Shown here: one piece after another, positions 11,508 to 22,984 of the stretch
Layout: every line of letters starts with the position of its first letter
Numbering within the stretch: position 1 is the stretch's first letter
Source: Dermatemys mawii
Taxonomy: Eukaryota; Chordata; Testudines; Dermatemydidae
Assembly (NCBI GenBank): GCA_007922305.1
Contig: ML677351.1
Coordinates: 10,073,558 to 10,137,557, forward strand
Reading direction: 5' to 3'
Length of the DNA: 64,000 nt
Position numbers and translations under genes: made by a program
The notes under the pieces: generated by a model
What the model saw: only the letters and a program-made list of their open reading frames with translations
Databases searched by the model: none
What the model was told of the DNA's origin: nothing

Positions 11508-12600
11508 AGAGAAAAGGCTGACTTTGAAAATCCTTTTACCTCTGGACCGATACATAGAATGCTTCCGCCGATGTGCACAGGCAGAAATTGTGGAAAAACA
11601 ATGTCGCTTACCTCATAACCCAAGTCATGCAGAACGCAATGCCATCAACAGCCTCAGAAACAACCCTGACCTCATAATCAAAGAAGCTGATAAAGGAGAT
11701 ACTGTTGACAATTCTCCAATACCAAATTCTACAGGCCACTTTCCTCAGATCCCACTCAGGAATACACTAAGAAATTGCACCATCTACTTAGGACACTCCC
11801 TACACTAACACAGGAACAAATCAACATATCCTTAGAGCCCCGACCGGGATTATTCTAGCTACTACTCAAGATCCACAAACTTGGAAATCCTGGACGCCCC
11901 ATCATCTCGGGCATTAGCACTCTCACTGAAAGACTGTCTGGATATGTGGACTCTCTACTCAGACCCTACGCCACCAGCACTTCCAGCTGTCTCTGTGACA
12001 TCACTGACTTCCTGAGAGAACCACAATGCATTGGTCATCTTCCAGAAAGCACCATCCTAGCCACCATGGATGTAGAGGCTCTCTACACAAACATCCCACA
12101 CAGAGATGGAATACAAGCTGTCAGGAACAACATCCCTGATGATGCCACAGCACAACTGGTTGCTGTGCTCTGTGACTTTATCCTCACACACAAATATTTC
12201 AAATTTGGTGACGATATATACCTCCGGACCAGTAGCACTGCTATGGGCACCCACATGGCCCCACAATATGCCAACATTTTTATGGCTGACCTGGAACAAC
12301 GCTTCCTCAACTCTCATCCACTCAAGCCCCTTCTCTACCTCCGCTACATTGATGACATCATCATCATCTGGACCCCTGGGAAGGAAACTCTGGAAGAATT
12401 CCACCATGATTTCAACAGCTTCCACCCCACCATCAATCTCAGCCTGAACCAGTCTACACAGGAGGTCTACTTCCTAGACACCACAAATAAGTGACGGTCA
12501 CATTACCACCACCCTATACCAAAAACCTACTGACAGCTATGCCTACCTTCATGCCTCCAGCTCCATGACACACCACAGGATCCATTGTCTACTAGAGTGG
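11508..12600 (+). pseudogene. Penelope-like element reverse transcriptase relic
   Basis: Translated pieces resemble the reverse transcriptase of Penelope-like retroelements, which copy element RNA for reinsertion. Order: an N-terminal piece ending in ERNAINSLRNNPDLIIKEAD (frame open 11413-11808), a GRPIIS segment near 11905-11920, DVEALYTNIPHRDG in the frame open from 11946, AMGTHMAPQYANIF, then the catalytic LRYIDDIIIIW (two metal-binding aspartates, about residue 130 of that frame) near 12340-12370, and VYFLDTT at the end. The copy is dead: the first piece loses frame after about 11710, a TAG interrupts near 11857, and an extra A near 12487 shifts the frame before homology continues to about 12600. 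No GIY-YIG endonuclease region is visible; the downstream sequence belongs to something else. The reading-frame 'start' at 11946 is GTG inside the domain and is not a real start. Confidence 0.88.
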
Positions 12601-12639
12601 GCTACCTCTGCTTACCTACTAAAGCAGACAATGCTGACA

Positions 12640-13080
12640 ATTGGTTTAACAGTACAGGCAGACCATTATAGGGGTGCCTTAAGTCCGATTTTTCCAAACG
12701 AGCATTGAAAAAACACAGTAGTCTTAAATTGAATCCAGGAAAGACAGAAGTATTGTTAATAGGAGTAGTAGTCCCTTTGCAAAGTTGGACTCCCACAGTC
12801 AAATCTCTCCCAAGTCAAAGATATACACTCTTTGTTAGTAACAATAATAGGCAGTCACTCTTCACTGAGCCTTGAGAAGAATGCAATAGGCACCTTGTTG
12901 CTCCTTTAACTAGCAAAAGGGGTCCACCTAATTGCATAAGATGGGATGGCCATTGAACAATGTGACTCATTTACTTACCTCCAGGTTGCTACAGGATTTG
13001 CCTCTTCCTTAGCATTGACCAGAAATTTCCAAACTATGTGCAGCTGGTGCACAATTCAGTGTCTGTCTCATAAGTAGAGC
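12640..13080 (+). pseudogene. L2-like LINE reverse transcriptase fragment
   Basis: Between about 12700 and 12760 the plus strand encodes LKLNPGKTEVLLIG in one frame. This is the motif that follows the catalytic box in L2/Rex-type LINE reverse transcriptases. Near 13030-13055 a piece encoding QLVHNS matches the later 'LQLVQNAA'-type segment of the same proteins. The region between is out of frame. It follows the Penelope relic closely, so one may have inserted beside or into the other. The minus-strand frame 12602-12802 is its shadow. Confidence 0.55.
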
Positions 13081-13290
13081 TGGCGGAAAAGTGATCAAAA
13101 TATTTAATTTTTTAAAAGTTGCTTCTTTTTTTTTTTGCAAGATTTTTAATAGAGCCATCTTTTGTTTCAAAGTTTTTCACTAAGTTGAATCAAAGTGTTC
13201 ATTTACTGGAAAAACAGTTTTTGTTATGATTTTCCTTTCTGACAAAAAGCCATTTTTCGACAAAACTCTTTTGTTCTGAAAAGTTATGAC
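13081..13290 (+). repeat. AT-rich dispersed repeat (tcaaaa/ttttcc family), plus strand
   Basis: It starts 'agagctggcggaaaagtg' and continues with stretches such as 'gaaaaacagtttttgtta' and 'gacaaaaagccatttttcg'. Its layout matches 16668-16985. It is non-coding. Confidence 0.45.
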
Positions 13291-15258
13291 TATGTCTACA
13301 GTCTTATGCAGAAGAGGGAATATTGCACTAGTGCTCTACAACATATACTGGTTTCTAGTGCCCTTTTAAAGGAGATAGGCAGCCATGTTAACCCAGAGAA
13401 AGCCTCTCCAAGTCATCAGGTATGCAATGTATCCAGGCACTTAAATATAGATTCAAGGAAGCTTCTGTACAAGATGTCCAAGATTCTGAAACACCATCCC
13501 AGATCATGGCCTGAAATGTCTTACATCTTTAGGTCATGCCGGGAAAGACAGCTTTTCATGACAGCATTCACTAAAGAACTGGAACAAGAGAAAAAATGCA
13601 ACATTTCTCTCAAAGTAGCAGCTCAAGATTAAAACTAGAGCAGAACAGAGAACTGACATCATGCTCCCTGTTTGGGTCCTGATCATATCAAAAGAAGAAT
13701 GACGATCTAGCTGTTCCTAGGCTGATCTGACTGTATTTTTAATTCACGTGCAGTACCTAGATAATATAGTGATAAGTGACTCACAAATGCCCTATGGACG
13801 AGTGATGACAGAACTGGAGTCAAAATGATCTCTCAAATTAAAAGAATATTCTTCCTCTTCCTATGTCCATTTCCAACTAAAGTATCATTATAGGAATCGG
13901 CGAGCATCCATCAGAGTCAGTTAAAAAAAACAAACGTGATATCAGGAAGATCTTTTGAACTAACAGGATACTCTTATTCACCCCGGTATCTTTCTGTAGT
14001 GTAGTGTTTCTCTTGCAACCTGCTGGAGCCTTCAAAGAGTCCTAAGATCCCATCCCCACCTATGGGTTCAAAGTAAAAAAAAAAAAAAGTCTTTCATTGC
14101 AATTATTCCCTTCAAGAAAAAAACTCCCTCTGATTCCCACAACTGTCATAAGCTAGCAGCTGAGAGAAGGACAAAGAGTGACAGATACAGACATCAGATA
14201 AAACAACACCATCACTGTCAGTTACAGACATACCATAGCACAAGTGTGGGTCAAGATATAATGCTCCTTTAAATATTAATGCAAAAAGGAGAATCAACTT
14301 TTTCCTAACATGAGTGGATTTTCTATTATAAAGTGTCCCCTACTGCCTTATGTTTTGTTTTTCCCTTGACGCTACACCGTGCTATTGCTTCAGAGCTGTA
14401 GACAAAGTGAGACAGATGCTTTGAATGTGCAATTACCAAGGGAATTGTTTCCCAAGAAACAATGGCTATACATAGCTTTGAGGACTTTCTCCTTCATTTA
14501 CTATAGGGAGATGTTAATAATTTGCATAACAAGGAGTGTTATAAAACATCTAACACAGATTACTGCACCTATCCAATCACATTTGAGTGGGGGACATGAA
14601 AGATAAAATAGCCACATTATTTGTGAATCAGCAGCTCTGCTCCTTACTACAAACAATCAGCAAAATTTTCAGGGAGTAAAACATCTTTCTGTACAGCACT
14701 CAAAAGAAAATGAATTGTTATAAATGGTAAAGAGGGCCATCTGCTTTTTCCATTATTTTCCATGCTTCATCTGCAAAGTTTTGTTTTTGTTTTTTTAACG
14801 AGAAAATGTCAAAACTTATAAATAAAATATTTTTGTTAAGCAGAACATTTTTTCATATCTTATTTACATTCCAAAAGCTCTCTCTACTGCCCTTGTATTG
14901 TATACATGAAAAGTTTGAGCATATTGCTTGTTTACCGATATAATCAAATATGTGTTCATTATCTGTTGGGTAATGAATGGGAAGCAATGGATTACCATAT
15001 TCTTAATCATTTCAGGGGTGCAGATGATATCATTAGCTACAAGAGCCAAGTTCAAGTTGTTTTGTAATAAAATCTGAACTGGGGTATTGATTTGCACTGT
15101 GGTCATCTAACAGCTTTGCTTATTATGATTTATATAGTAAAAATAAAATAAAAATCAATTATGGTTATTTTTAGGGATGTTTTGAAGATCAAAACACGAT
15201 TTAAAACAAACATACATTTCTGCTGAGCATCAAATCTATAATAAAAGTTTTTAGCAGT
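13291..15258. other. Unannotated DNA including an unexplained 108-codon frame
   Basis: No known repeat or RNA is recognised. The plus-strand frame 13306-13632 is 108 codons from ATG, with a basic, Glu/Lys-rich C-terminus, but it has no recognised domain and no splice or promoter context. I do not call it a gene. Other frames here (14112-14297, 14379-14606, 14864-15106) are short and featureless. There is an A run at 14077-14089. Confidence 0.45.
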
Positions 15259-15393
15259 CAACGTTCCCTCCATTTTTTGACAGGCCGTGTGCACAAAAAA
15301 TTTCTTCTGTGCAAACTTTTGTGTGCGCAGTGTTTTGCTGTGAGCGTAGGGTTTAGGCTCTGTGTGCATGAGCACAGCTTAGAGGAAACAGTG
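15259..15393. mobile_element. Short hAT-type MITE with 8-bp target duplication
   Basis: The element starts 'caacgttccctcc' and its right end complements to 'cactgtttcctcta', giving a terminal inverted repeat of the type CARYGTTYCCTCYA. The flanks are ttagcagt (15251-15258) and atagcagg (15394-15401), matching at 6 of 8 bases as expected for an old 8-bp hAT duplication. It is non-coding, 135 bp long. Confidence 0.65.
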
Positions 15394-16667
15394 ATAGCAG
15401 GGGAGTAGCATATTTACTTTGTGCTGACATTGTGACTATAACATTGACTTCCTTCCCTTGTGATGCAGGAGTCTTATTTTATCAGGGTTTTTTTAAATAT
15501 GATTTTTTTTAGTTTGATACTTCTCTCTGTACTATGCAGTACCAAGAAGGTCATGTGTTTTGAGCACCTGGATTCTAATTCAGACTCACAATATGATCTC
15601 CAATATAGTCACTTATCTCCTTACGCCTCTCTTACTCAGATGAATAGAAAGCCAGATTTCAAAGAAGAAATATTATATCTGACCCGTGATTGGATGAGTG
15701 TGCTGCAAAAAAGGCTTCTCAGATTTTTTCAGGGTAGACCACATCTTACAAAGAATGTCTCCTGACATTCATTATCATAGATGACTTTCCCTCGCATTCC
15801 CAATGGCATAACATTCCTCAGGCAACTACAGCAATTGCTTAAGCTAAGTATTTCTCTAATATTAGTAGTGTAGTGCTCTTTAATGTAATTCAAGTGGAAA
15901 ACAAACAAGAACCAGGGGACTAGTCCACTCTGCAAGTATTCCATGGACCAGAGCTTGAGAACTGCAGTGCTATACAATTAATTATTCACCGAGTGCTCCA
16001 TAGTATGGTAGGCAAACAGACTTGATCTCTGCCTCAAAGGGCTCTATATTTAAAAATTTAAACCTAGCACAAAGAGAGGGTGCAGAGAAGCAATGAGAAG
16101 GGATTAAGGGGAAAAGAAAACAACAGTCACAAAAATGGGTGACACACCTAAGCTACTGCAATGTCTAAAGGGGATGTATCTACCCCTAAATAGTCTCTTA
16201 AGATAAATAGTTATATATGCAGTTTATAGGCTCAGGACAACAAAAATGGGGAGAGAGGCAAACTCATGGAATGATGAAGGCAAAGAAAGAACAGAAGACA
16301 ATGAAGAGAAGAGGTGGGAAGGGGAGGCTAAAAGGAGTTAATGGGCTGGGAATGATGTAGGAAAAGAAGGAAAGAGAAGTATTTGGTAAGGACCAACATG
16401 AAGATGTGGCATCATGGGACTATTCCCTAGAGGTGGTGGTAGTGAGCCAATAATTCAGAGTCATATAGAGATTCCATGAAGTTTGGTGCTCTGCTAAGCC
16501 AGCTGCATGTCACCAGGGGATTTCTCTATGCAAATGAAATTTTCATCTATCCCTTTAGAGTATCTCTGGAATATTAGGGGGAGGGGCTATTAACAGTCCT
16601 AGGGAAGGTTACAATGTATTACCTTAGATTCCATTATCATACTGCTTGCTGCGTGAAGACAATTAGA
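15394..16667. other. Unannotated DNA with a SINE/LINE-tail scrap and purine-rich tract
   Basis: Positions 15985-16120 ('ggtaggcaaacagacttg', 'gatctctgcctcaaag', 'ggctctatatt') resemble the tail-type repeat at 2040-2135. Positions about 16060-16400 are strikingly purine-rich on the plus strand (gaagagaaga, ggaaagagaag). No gene is seen. The 101-codon frame 15460-15765 has a hydrophobic start but no family match and ends inside unremarkable sequence. Confidence 0.45.
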
Positions 16668-16985
16668 GCTGGTCAAAACTTTTCTGACAAAGTTTTTCTC
16701 AGTCAGAAAATGCTGTTTCAGTTAGATTGAAGCTCTCTGTTGGAACATGTTGATTTTGACCAACTTTTGCTTTGAAAATAATTTTATTCACAGCAACTTT
16801 TCATTTAAGAAATTATATTTTTTCTAAAAGGCAAAAATCATAGTAACACATTTCAGTTTTATCAAAATTGAATGTTTTAACTGAACTGAAAAGGAAAAAA
16901 AATAATTTGAAGGGAAATGTTCCCCTTTGGAATAAACACAAATTTCAAAATTGTAGAATTTTGCACAAAATGAAAATATGGGTTC
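16668..16985 (+). repeat. AT-rich dispersed repeat (tcaaaa/ttttcc family), longest copy
   Basis: It begins 'agagctggtcaaaactttt' and is full of short self-complementary words (gaaaat, attttc, tcaaaa, ttttga). It is the best copy of the family also at 6845-6975 (reverse) and 13081-13290. The repeated complementary words suggest a fold-back non-autonomous element. Its class is unknown. Confidence 0.5.
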
Positions 16986-17844
16986 CTGCATAGCTTTGCA
17001 GACAATGAAAATAAAAACTGCCTCACTACAATGTGATCAATAGGTAAGTAGTGCTATAATAAAGCTGCACACTGATTCCAAAGAGGGATAAAAACACAAC
17101 CCCTCTCCAAATGAGCTCTCTGTACAGTTCTGTAGTCCTTGGGCCTGATACTCAGCTGATAAGTCAGCAAAGCTCCATTCTGACCCTTTACTTATTGTGG
17201 GAGCAGTGGACAGTGGATACAAGCTGTTCCATGTGATTTGTTGATGATCTTGAATTTTAGGTTCTTTAGTTGCAGCAAGAGGTTGGGCAGGACCTTTCTG
17301 TACATTTTATAAATTAACCATTCATGCAACACTTGCTATTGCTACTGCATGGAAACAGGCTGTGCCTACGAATCAGTTTCACAGACTATGTGACAGGATA
17401 AGTTAGAAGATCCACTTCTGCAATTTCACCTACAATTTTAAAAGGAGAGGGGGAAAAAAAAAAAACCCAAACCTATTCCAGAGAATTCCAACTCTTGGGT
17501 CTATGCTTCTAGCATATGAACAGGCGTGATCACCACGACCCCATCTGGCCTGGGAATATGACTAGTTTCAGAATTTTGACACAATGACACAGCTGTAGAA
17601 TCACATCATGAACCCTCAGTCAGTACTTTAGGTCCTCCCATATGTTGAAGGGCATCTCCTTTCAGACTCTGGTCAGCAGAACAGCTGGGCCTCTTGCTGA
17701 TGGTTAATGCAAGGTGGGTTAATCTGAAGCATTGTAATACTTTCATTAGTAAGATATTTCAGTGCCAGATCACTAAACACAGCAACTAATCTTTGCCTCT
17801 TCAATAGACACTTAAGAGGAAAAAATTGATTTTTTTGTAATTAA
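16986..17844. other. Unannotated non-coding DNA
   Basis: No gene, RNA or clear repeat is seen. An A run lies at 17455-17465. The minus-strand frame 17037-17222 has no domain. Confidence 0.5.
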
Positions 17845-17995
17845 GGCCCTCTACTCAGGAGATTAGGGTTCAGTTCCCAGCTGTGGCCCAGGTTTTCTGT
17901 GTGACCTTGGGCAAGTCACTTCATCCTCCTAAGCCTCAGCTCCTTCTCTGTAAAATGGGGATAATATTTTCTCCCTCCCATATATTGTCATTTTA
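17845..17995 (+). mobile_element. MIR / CORE-SINE copy
   Basis: The region carries a box-B-like 'gggttcagttccc' near 17867-17879, followed by the MIR core: 'tgtgtgaccttgggcaagtc' at about 17899, then 'cctcagctcc' and 'ctgtaaaatggggataata' near 17949. These are hallmark words of mammalian-wide interspersed repeats and related sauropsid CORE-SINEs, tRNA-derived SINEs mobilised by L2. It is inert. Confidence 0.8.
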
Positions 17996-18175
17996 GGTTC
18001 TGATCCTGCAACACAGAGCACAAGGATGGACTACAGTGAAGTCAGTAGAGCTGTACATGGGCACAGCTGACTTCCCATAGACTGTACAAGAACAGGGTCT
18101 CTCTCACTATGTGTGTTTGTGCAATGCCTAGTATTGTAGGGATGACATATTAAAGTATTAAAAATGATTCCCCAG

Positions 18176-19379
18176 GTGGAAGTGACTCCCCATAATTTGT
18201 TCCCCACAACTGAAAGTCTACATAGTATAAGTTTGTTAAGTAAAAGTAGCTTGATAAGTGTTTAGATTTATTTTTATTATTAGTTAAGATTGTTAAATGT
18301 TTAGATTTATTATTATTGCCCCTTTAAAATATAATTTGTTAATATTAGGTCATGTAACTTAAAATTGTACTATGTAGCCAAAAACGGCTCCCCTCTCTCT
18401 TTGTCCCAGGGCACGCTGAAACTTTTGCAAGTAGCTACTTGAAATTGACATTGCAGCGATACATTGTAACAATGCATTGTCAAGCCACTAACTTCGCTCT
18501 GGGAGCCAAGCCCTGTAATTGATTAAGGGCATTGTTACACAATTGACCCCAGTTCTCTTCAAAGCATTGTGAGCCAATTAACCGTAATCACAAAGTGAAA
18601 CATTTTGTAACTATAACAGTAACTAACTCAGCACTCAGAGAAAAAGTGTTTTGAGAAATGCCACCCAGAAACTTTTATAACTTTTTGTAACTTTTGTATG
18701 TGTAAAGTTATTATTATACAAAATACTGTGTGTAAAACATTAATTAGGGAATGTATGTAACAGAGAGAATGCTTGGACAATGAATGGATGGTTTGAGAGG
18801 TTCCAGCCTGAGAATGCAGCACCAAAGGGCTGAAGAAGGCATCAGGTGCCAATGCAACCAAAAGGTGTCAAGTGGAAAAAAACTGGAGACTGGAGGGCCA
18901 CCCTATGAGATCACTGACGAGCACCTGGCAGCCACCCTGAAGACATCAGCATGACGCAGCAATTCCCATAGACTGGCATAGGAAGAAATTCCTATAAAGA
19001 CTGGACCAAAAAACTGTGAAGTCAGAGTCCAAGGTTCTGCTGCCAGCTTACCAGGAGCTTCAGATGCGCATCTGATCAGGACTTCGCTCCCCACTACCAT
19101 CACCTGTGTCTAGAATACCTGGCTAGTATTCTCTCACAAGCAACTTCCAGGCTGGTAACTATAACAATTACCCAGAACCTAAATGAATGGATAAATGATT
19201 GAACGAATGTATATTATATGTGTGTGTGTGTATAAGGGTTAGATAGTGATAGGAATAAGTAGTTAAACAATGTTGTTTGCTTCTATCTTTTCTTTATTCT
19301 TTATTATTATCTTTACAATAAATGTGGCTTTTTGCCTTATCCCCCTCATAAGATCCTGCTTGCTTCTATTGGTATAACA
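18176..19379 (+). mobile_element. Solo LTR of an endogenous retrovirus-like element
   Basis: The 3' half has the layout of an LTR: a TATA-type box TATAAAG at 18993-18999, a polyadenylation signal AATAAA at 19317-19322 about 320 bp later, then a short T/C-rich end closing with 'tataaca' at 19379. Position 18176 is a TG-starting guess for the left end. An internal direct repeat ('gtttagatttatt') occurs near 18260 and 18300. I found no clear target duplication and no internal genes on either side, so this is a solo LTR or a similar promoter/terminator unit. The minus-strand frames 18628-18861 and 18903-19103 are chance. Confidence 0.6.
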
Positions 19380-22249
19380 GTATGATGGATACTCAAGTCT
19401 CAGCTGGAGCCTCTAAAAGTTTGTGTACCACAAATAAAAATGACAAATAACAGTTCCTACCTCTATCAGTTGCCAGGTGCATTGTAGTTCTTGTACACTG
19501 AAGGTATACTTCCCATTAGATTATGACTCAATAACTCTTACTCTCAGAGTTTAGAATTGTCTGTTTCTTGTGAACTTTTCCCTTCTACTTCTAATGTTTT
19601 TTGGGCAGGGGAAGGGGAGTATCTCCTCCTGCCTCTGGAATGAACTGACCATCTAACGTAGGGGACAGCCCTCAATCTTGACTGAGTGGTGTGAGAGAAA
19701 ATTCTATACATAACTCAGAAGTTTGAATTTACAGGTTTTACTGTCTTGCCACAAGCTAGCTGCACAGGTCCAAGAAAGGCGATCAGCCAAGATATATGTC
19801 TTCAGAGAAAAATTACTGTTATGCAGTTTTCTTATAGAAAAGTGGCCTGCACAGCTCTGGTTTCTATTGACACCCATGGGATTTGTGGGTGCACACCATC
19901 TCTGGAAATCAAGCCAAAAATCTGCATCGCTGCAAGAGACATAAAAGAGTCTTAGTTTATTAGTTTGCATGGAATTACCAATTTTCTAAACAATTTTAAT
20001 CTGCTAAAAGCAAAGTGTATTATGAGTAGCATACTGGAATTGTTCTAGTAACACCGCTGATTAAATGTAGGCTGCAGTTCACGCCTACATTGGAGTCTGG
20101 AGAATAACAGTGGATTAAGTATAGGTCAGAATATGATGCTATTAGCTGACAAGTGTGGCAAATGGATGCCAGTTGTTGGAATTCACAACACGGAGTCTGT
20201 AAAGTGCCCAGCAAGAGAGCCTCTCCAATAGTGACATTCATTAACACAAATTACTTTGTGATAGATCACAAGTTTCTGTAGCAGCATGCCATCTAATAAT
20301 GGTATAGTATACCGCATTAGAGGTTCTGCAATACCTCACAGGGTTCTGCCAACTGCACAGTGGAGAGCTAACACTTCATATGTAACAGCAGTGCCTGAGG
20401 CCTATTAGGAAGCAAGGCTCTTCAGTGCACCTTAAACAGTCAAGAGAAAAAAGTAACACCATTAGAAACTACTCAAATATTGGACACCTTCCTTTGTTCC
20501 TCAGTTTATTACCCAAAACAATAGATGTTTCTCAGTAACTCTGGTGTTATAATACCAAAAAAAGATAAGTCACCCAGCAAGAGAAATTTGGAGTTCCAAG
20601 GAAGGCTTTGTAATAATTCTCCTTACATTTAAGTGTATTGTGGAAACAGTTAAAAGTGGGCTTGAAAGTCACTCTAATCAGTGCTTCTAACTAACACGCT
20701 TCACTGTTAGATTCCAAATTAGGGACTTAATCTCCTATTGGTAAATTTGTGCACCTCAAATTCATATAATTGTAACAGGTTTAGATATGACCCATATCTC
20801 AATAGAGTCGAGCCCTCTTTCTGCAACTGACTCCTTATGGACAGAAGCCCACTGAATACAGTGGAGCTATAGGAGAATGCTGGAGTCTGCCCACCTGGGG
20901 CCAATCAGGTTTTGAGCCTTAAGAATTTTCCAGGAATATAAATGGAAGAATCATCTGAGAGTCAGTGGTTATTTGGGATAAGAAAGGTACATCATTCAGA
21001 GTGTCAGTTGTACCACTATACCATGCCTGATCAAAATGAAAACAAGTCTGGTTTAACTCACCAGTAAGTAAAAAACTAGAAAGGTATTTATTACTATTAT
21101 TAGCAATTGATTAGCCCCTAAAAAACACAACTAAGCTATATGTACACAAGTAGTACCAGGTCTTGTTAAAATACTACACTGTATTGTTTGAAACAACATT
21201 AGTGTGGAGTCTATCAGTAAAATTCCTGCACATTACTATTTAAGAGTGAGACAGTAACAATAATATTCCCTGGGCACTAGATTCTGCCCCGTCAGCTCAT
21301 GCAGGTCCAAATTGCACCTCCACTCACTAGAGAGGGCCCATCATAGCCCAACCTACAGCAAGAAAAACCTAGGGGTATCTTGAGCTTCTGGCAAAACACC
21401 AAGAAGAGCCTTGTAGTTATAGGCTGGAATAAGGACACTCTAAACCAGTGTATTCCTCTGCCTTACCTTACTGTATCAGCCACCAAAGAGAGCTGCACAT
21501 TTTGGGGCTTTGCTTACCTCACCACAAAATGGAAAGATTACAACCACTTTCTTCACTGGATCCATGTGCAGGCTCTAGCCTACCCACTTAGCACTTCCAG
21601 AAGTTTAAAGCCAGGGAATGACACTGCTCTGCCTATGCCCTGAATCCAACAAGGTACTAGACAGGAAGTCAATTTATATGCCGAAGTGTTCTGTTGAATA
21701 GGGTCCACAGAAGCAGTCCAATCTGGATATGAGCAATGTTGTCCAGAAAGTACACTGAACATTGTCACCAGGACTTACTTTTGCAACCAATAGGCAAGAG
21801 CCCAAATTCATAAGGATGTTCACCAGCTTGGGCAGTTACTCCAACTTTGAAGAAGCTATGTTGGAGGCAAAGAAATATATCCTCATCTCCTGCACAGCTA
21901 AGTCATAATATTTCAAAAAAATTATTTGTTCCTCTTTTGAAAATTCATTTGTCTTCCTACTGCTTCGTTTGTTGCAGATCATTTATACCCCATGGTGAGC
22001 TATAAAGACAATTAGGAACCCAGAAACATATGGAAACTTTTACATCAGTAGTCAAGGCCAAAAGACGTACAACGTCACACCAGGCTATCCATAAAGTATA
22101 TGACAACTTCAGATAACTTTTCCTTGGCAACATCAGAAACCACACTGGGTTGGTTAGCTTCTAAAGACCTTAAATAAATAAAATAGACCTTCTGGAGAAA
22201 GGTGTATCCTCACATCAAAGTGGAGTTAGTTATCCTGTGAAAAAGATGC
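19380..22249. other. Unannotated non-coding DNA
   Basis: I see no gene or recognised repeat in 2.9 kb. Frames at 19704-19970, 19723-19944, 20020-20247 and 21380-21643 overlap each other on opposite strands or have no domain. Old unrecognised repeats are likely. Confidence 0.5.
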
Positions 22250-22940
22250 AACTTACCTCTCTCTCTCTCTTTCCTTCCATTCCAATCCCCAAGCAAAAAT
22301 GCAGAGTGTGGGAGTGCTTAGTCAGACGCCATTTGAAACAGTCCATGATTGTCATGACAACAAGGTCACCTTCCATCAACATACATGTGTTATCTTTTTA
22401 AAAAGAAATTTATTAATTTTGATACATAAGCAGCAATATTATCTGTAGACAACTGGGGCCTGTCTGATAACCCCCTTTTCCAGCTAGACCCAGGTTTGCT
22501 CTTGCTGAGCCAATGCCTTGCCTGGAGGAATTCTGCCTGGAACCATCTCACAGAGCCCGGGAAAAGTCGTTTCCAGCAGGGTCCATTATGATTTCTATTC
22601 TTTAATTTCAAGTCTCCTCAACAAAAGATCAAAACTTCCCCAGTCTGTCCCTCACCCTGCATGTGTCTCCAGTTGTTCGCTCAGAGCCTTTATGATAATA
22701 TGACTCCCCAGAGTCTCCCTTCTATCCATTTTGTTTCTAGGATCAGTTCCGCCCAGCAGTAGCTCTAGCCTCTAGCAGGTACTGCAGCTTTCTCTCTTTA
22801 TTTCTTGCTCCTCTCTTTATGAGGATCAGCCTATTAAGTTGAAGATCTTTTCCCAGGTGCAGTGGGTGGGGCTAATCAGCCAGCCAGCTGCTAGCCTTTG
22901 CCCCACAGGAATGGTACCCTTTATACCTTCACACCATCTA
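22250..22940 (-). repeat. Possible decayed LTR, minus strand
   Basis: Read on the minus strand, a TATA-type box (complement of 'ctttata' near 22920) sits upstream of a pyrimidine/purine-rich middle and an AATAAA-like signal (complement of 'tttatt' near 22409). The stretch is richer in G and C than its flanks and carries a (CT) run at 22258-22271. The ends and a target duplication could not be defined, so this is only a suggestion. Confidence 0.3.
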
Positions 22941-22984
22941 ATTGGCAGAACAAGTTAATATACAATAATACTATCAGAAACATT

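Noticed and set aside
12057..12447. Three frames of 75-122 codons overlapping the Penelope relic (12057-12425, 12083-12310, 12106-12447)
   Set aside because: They are shadows of the true reverse transcriptase frame 11946-12494.
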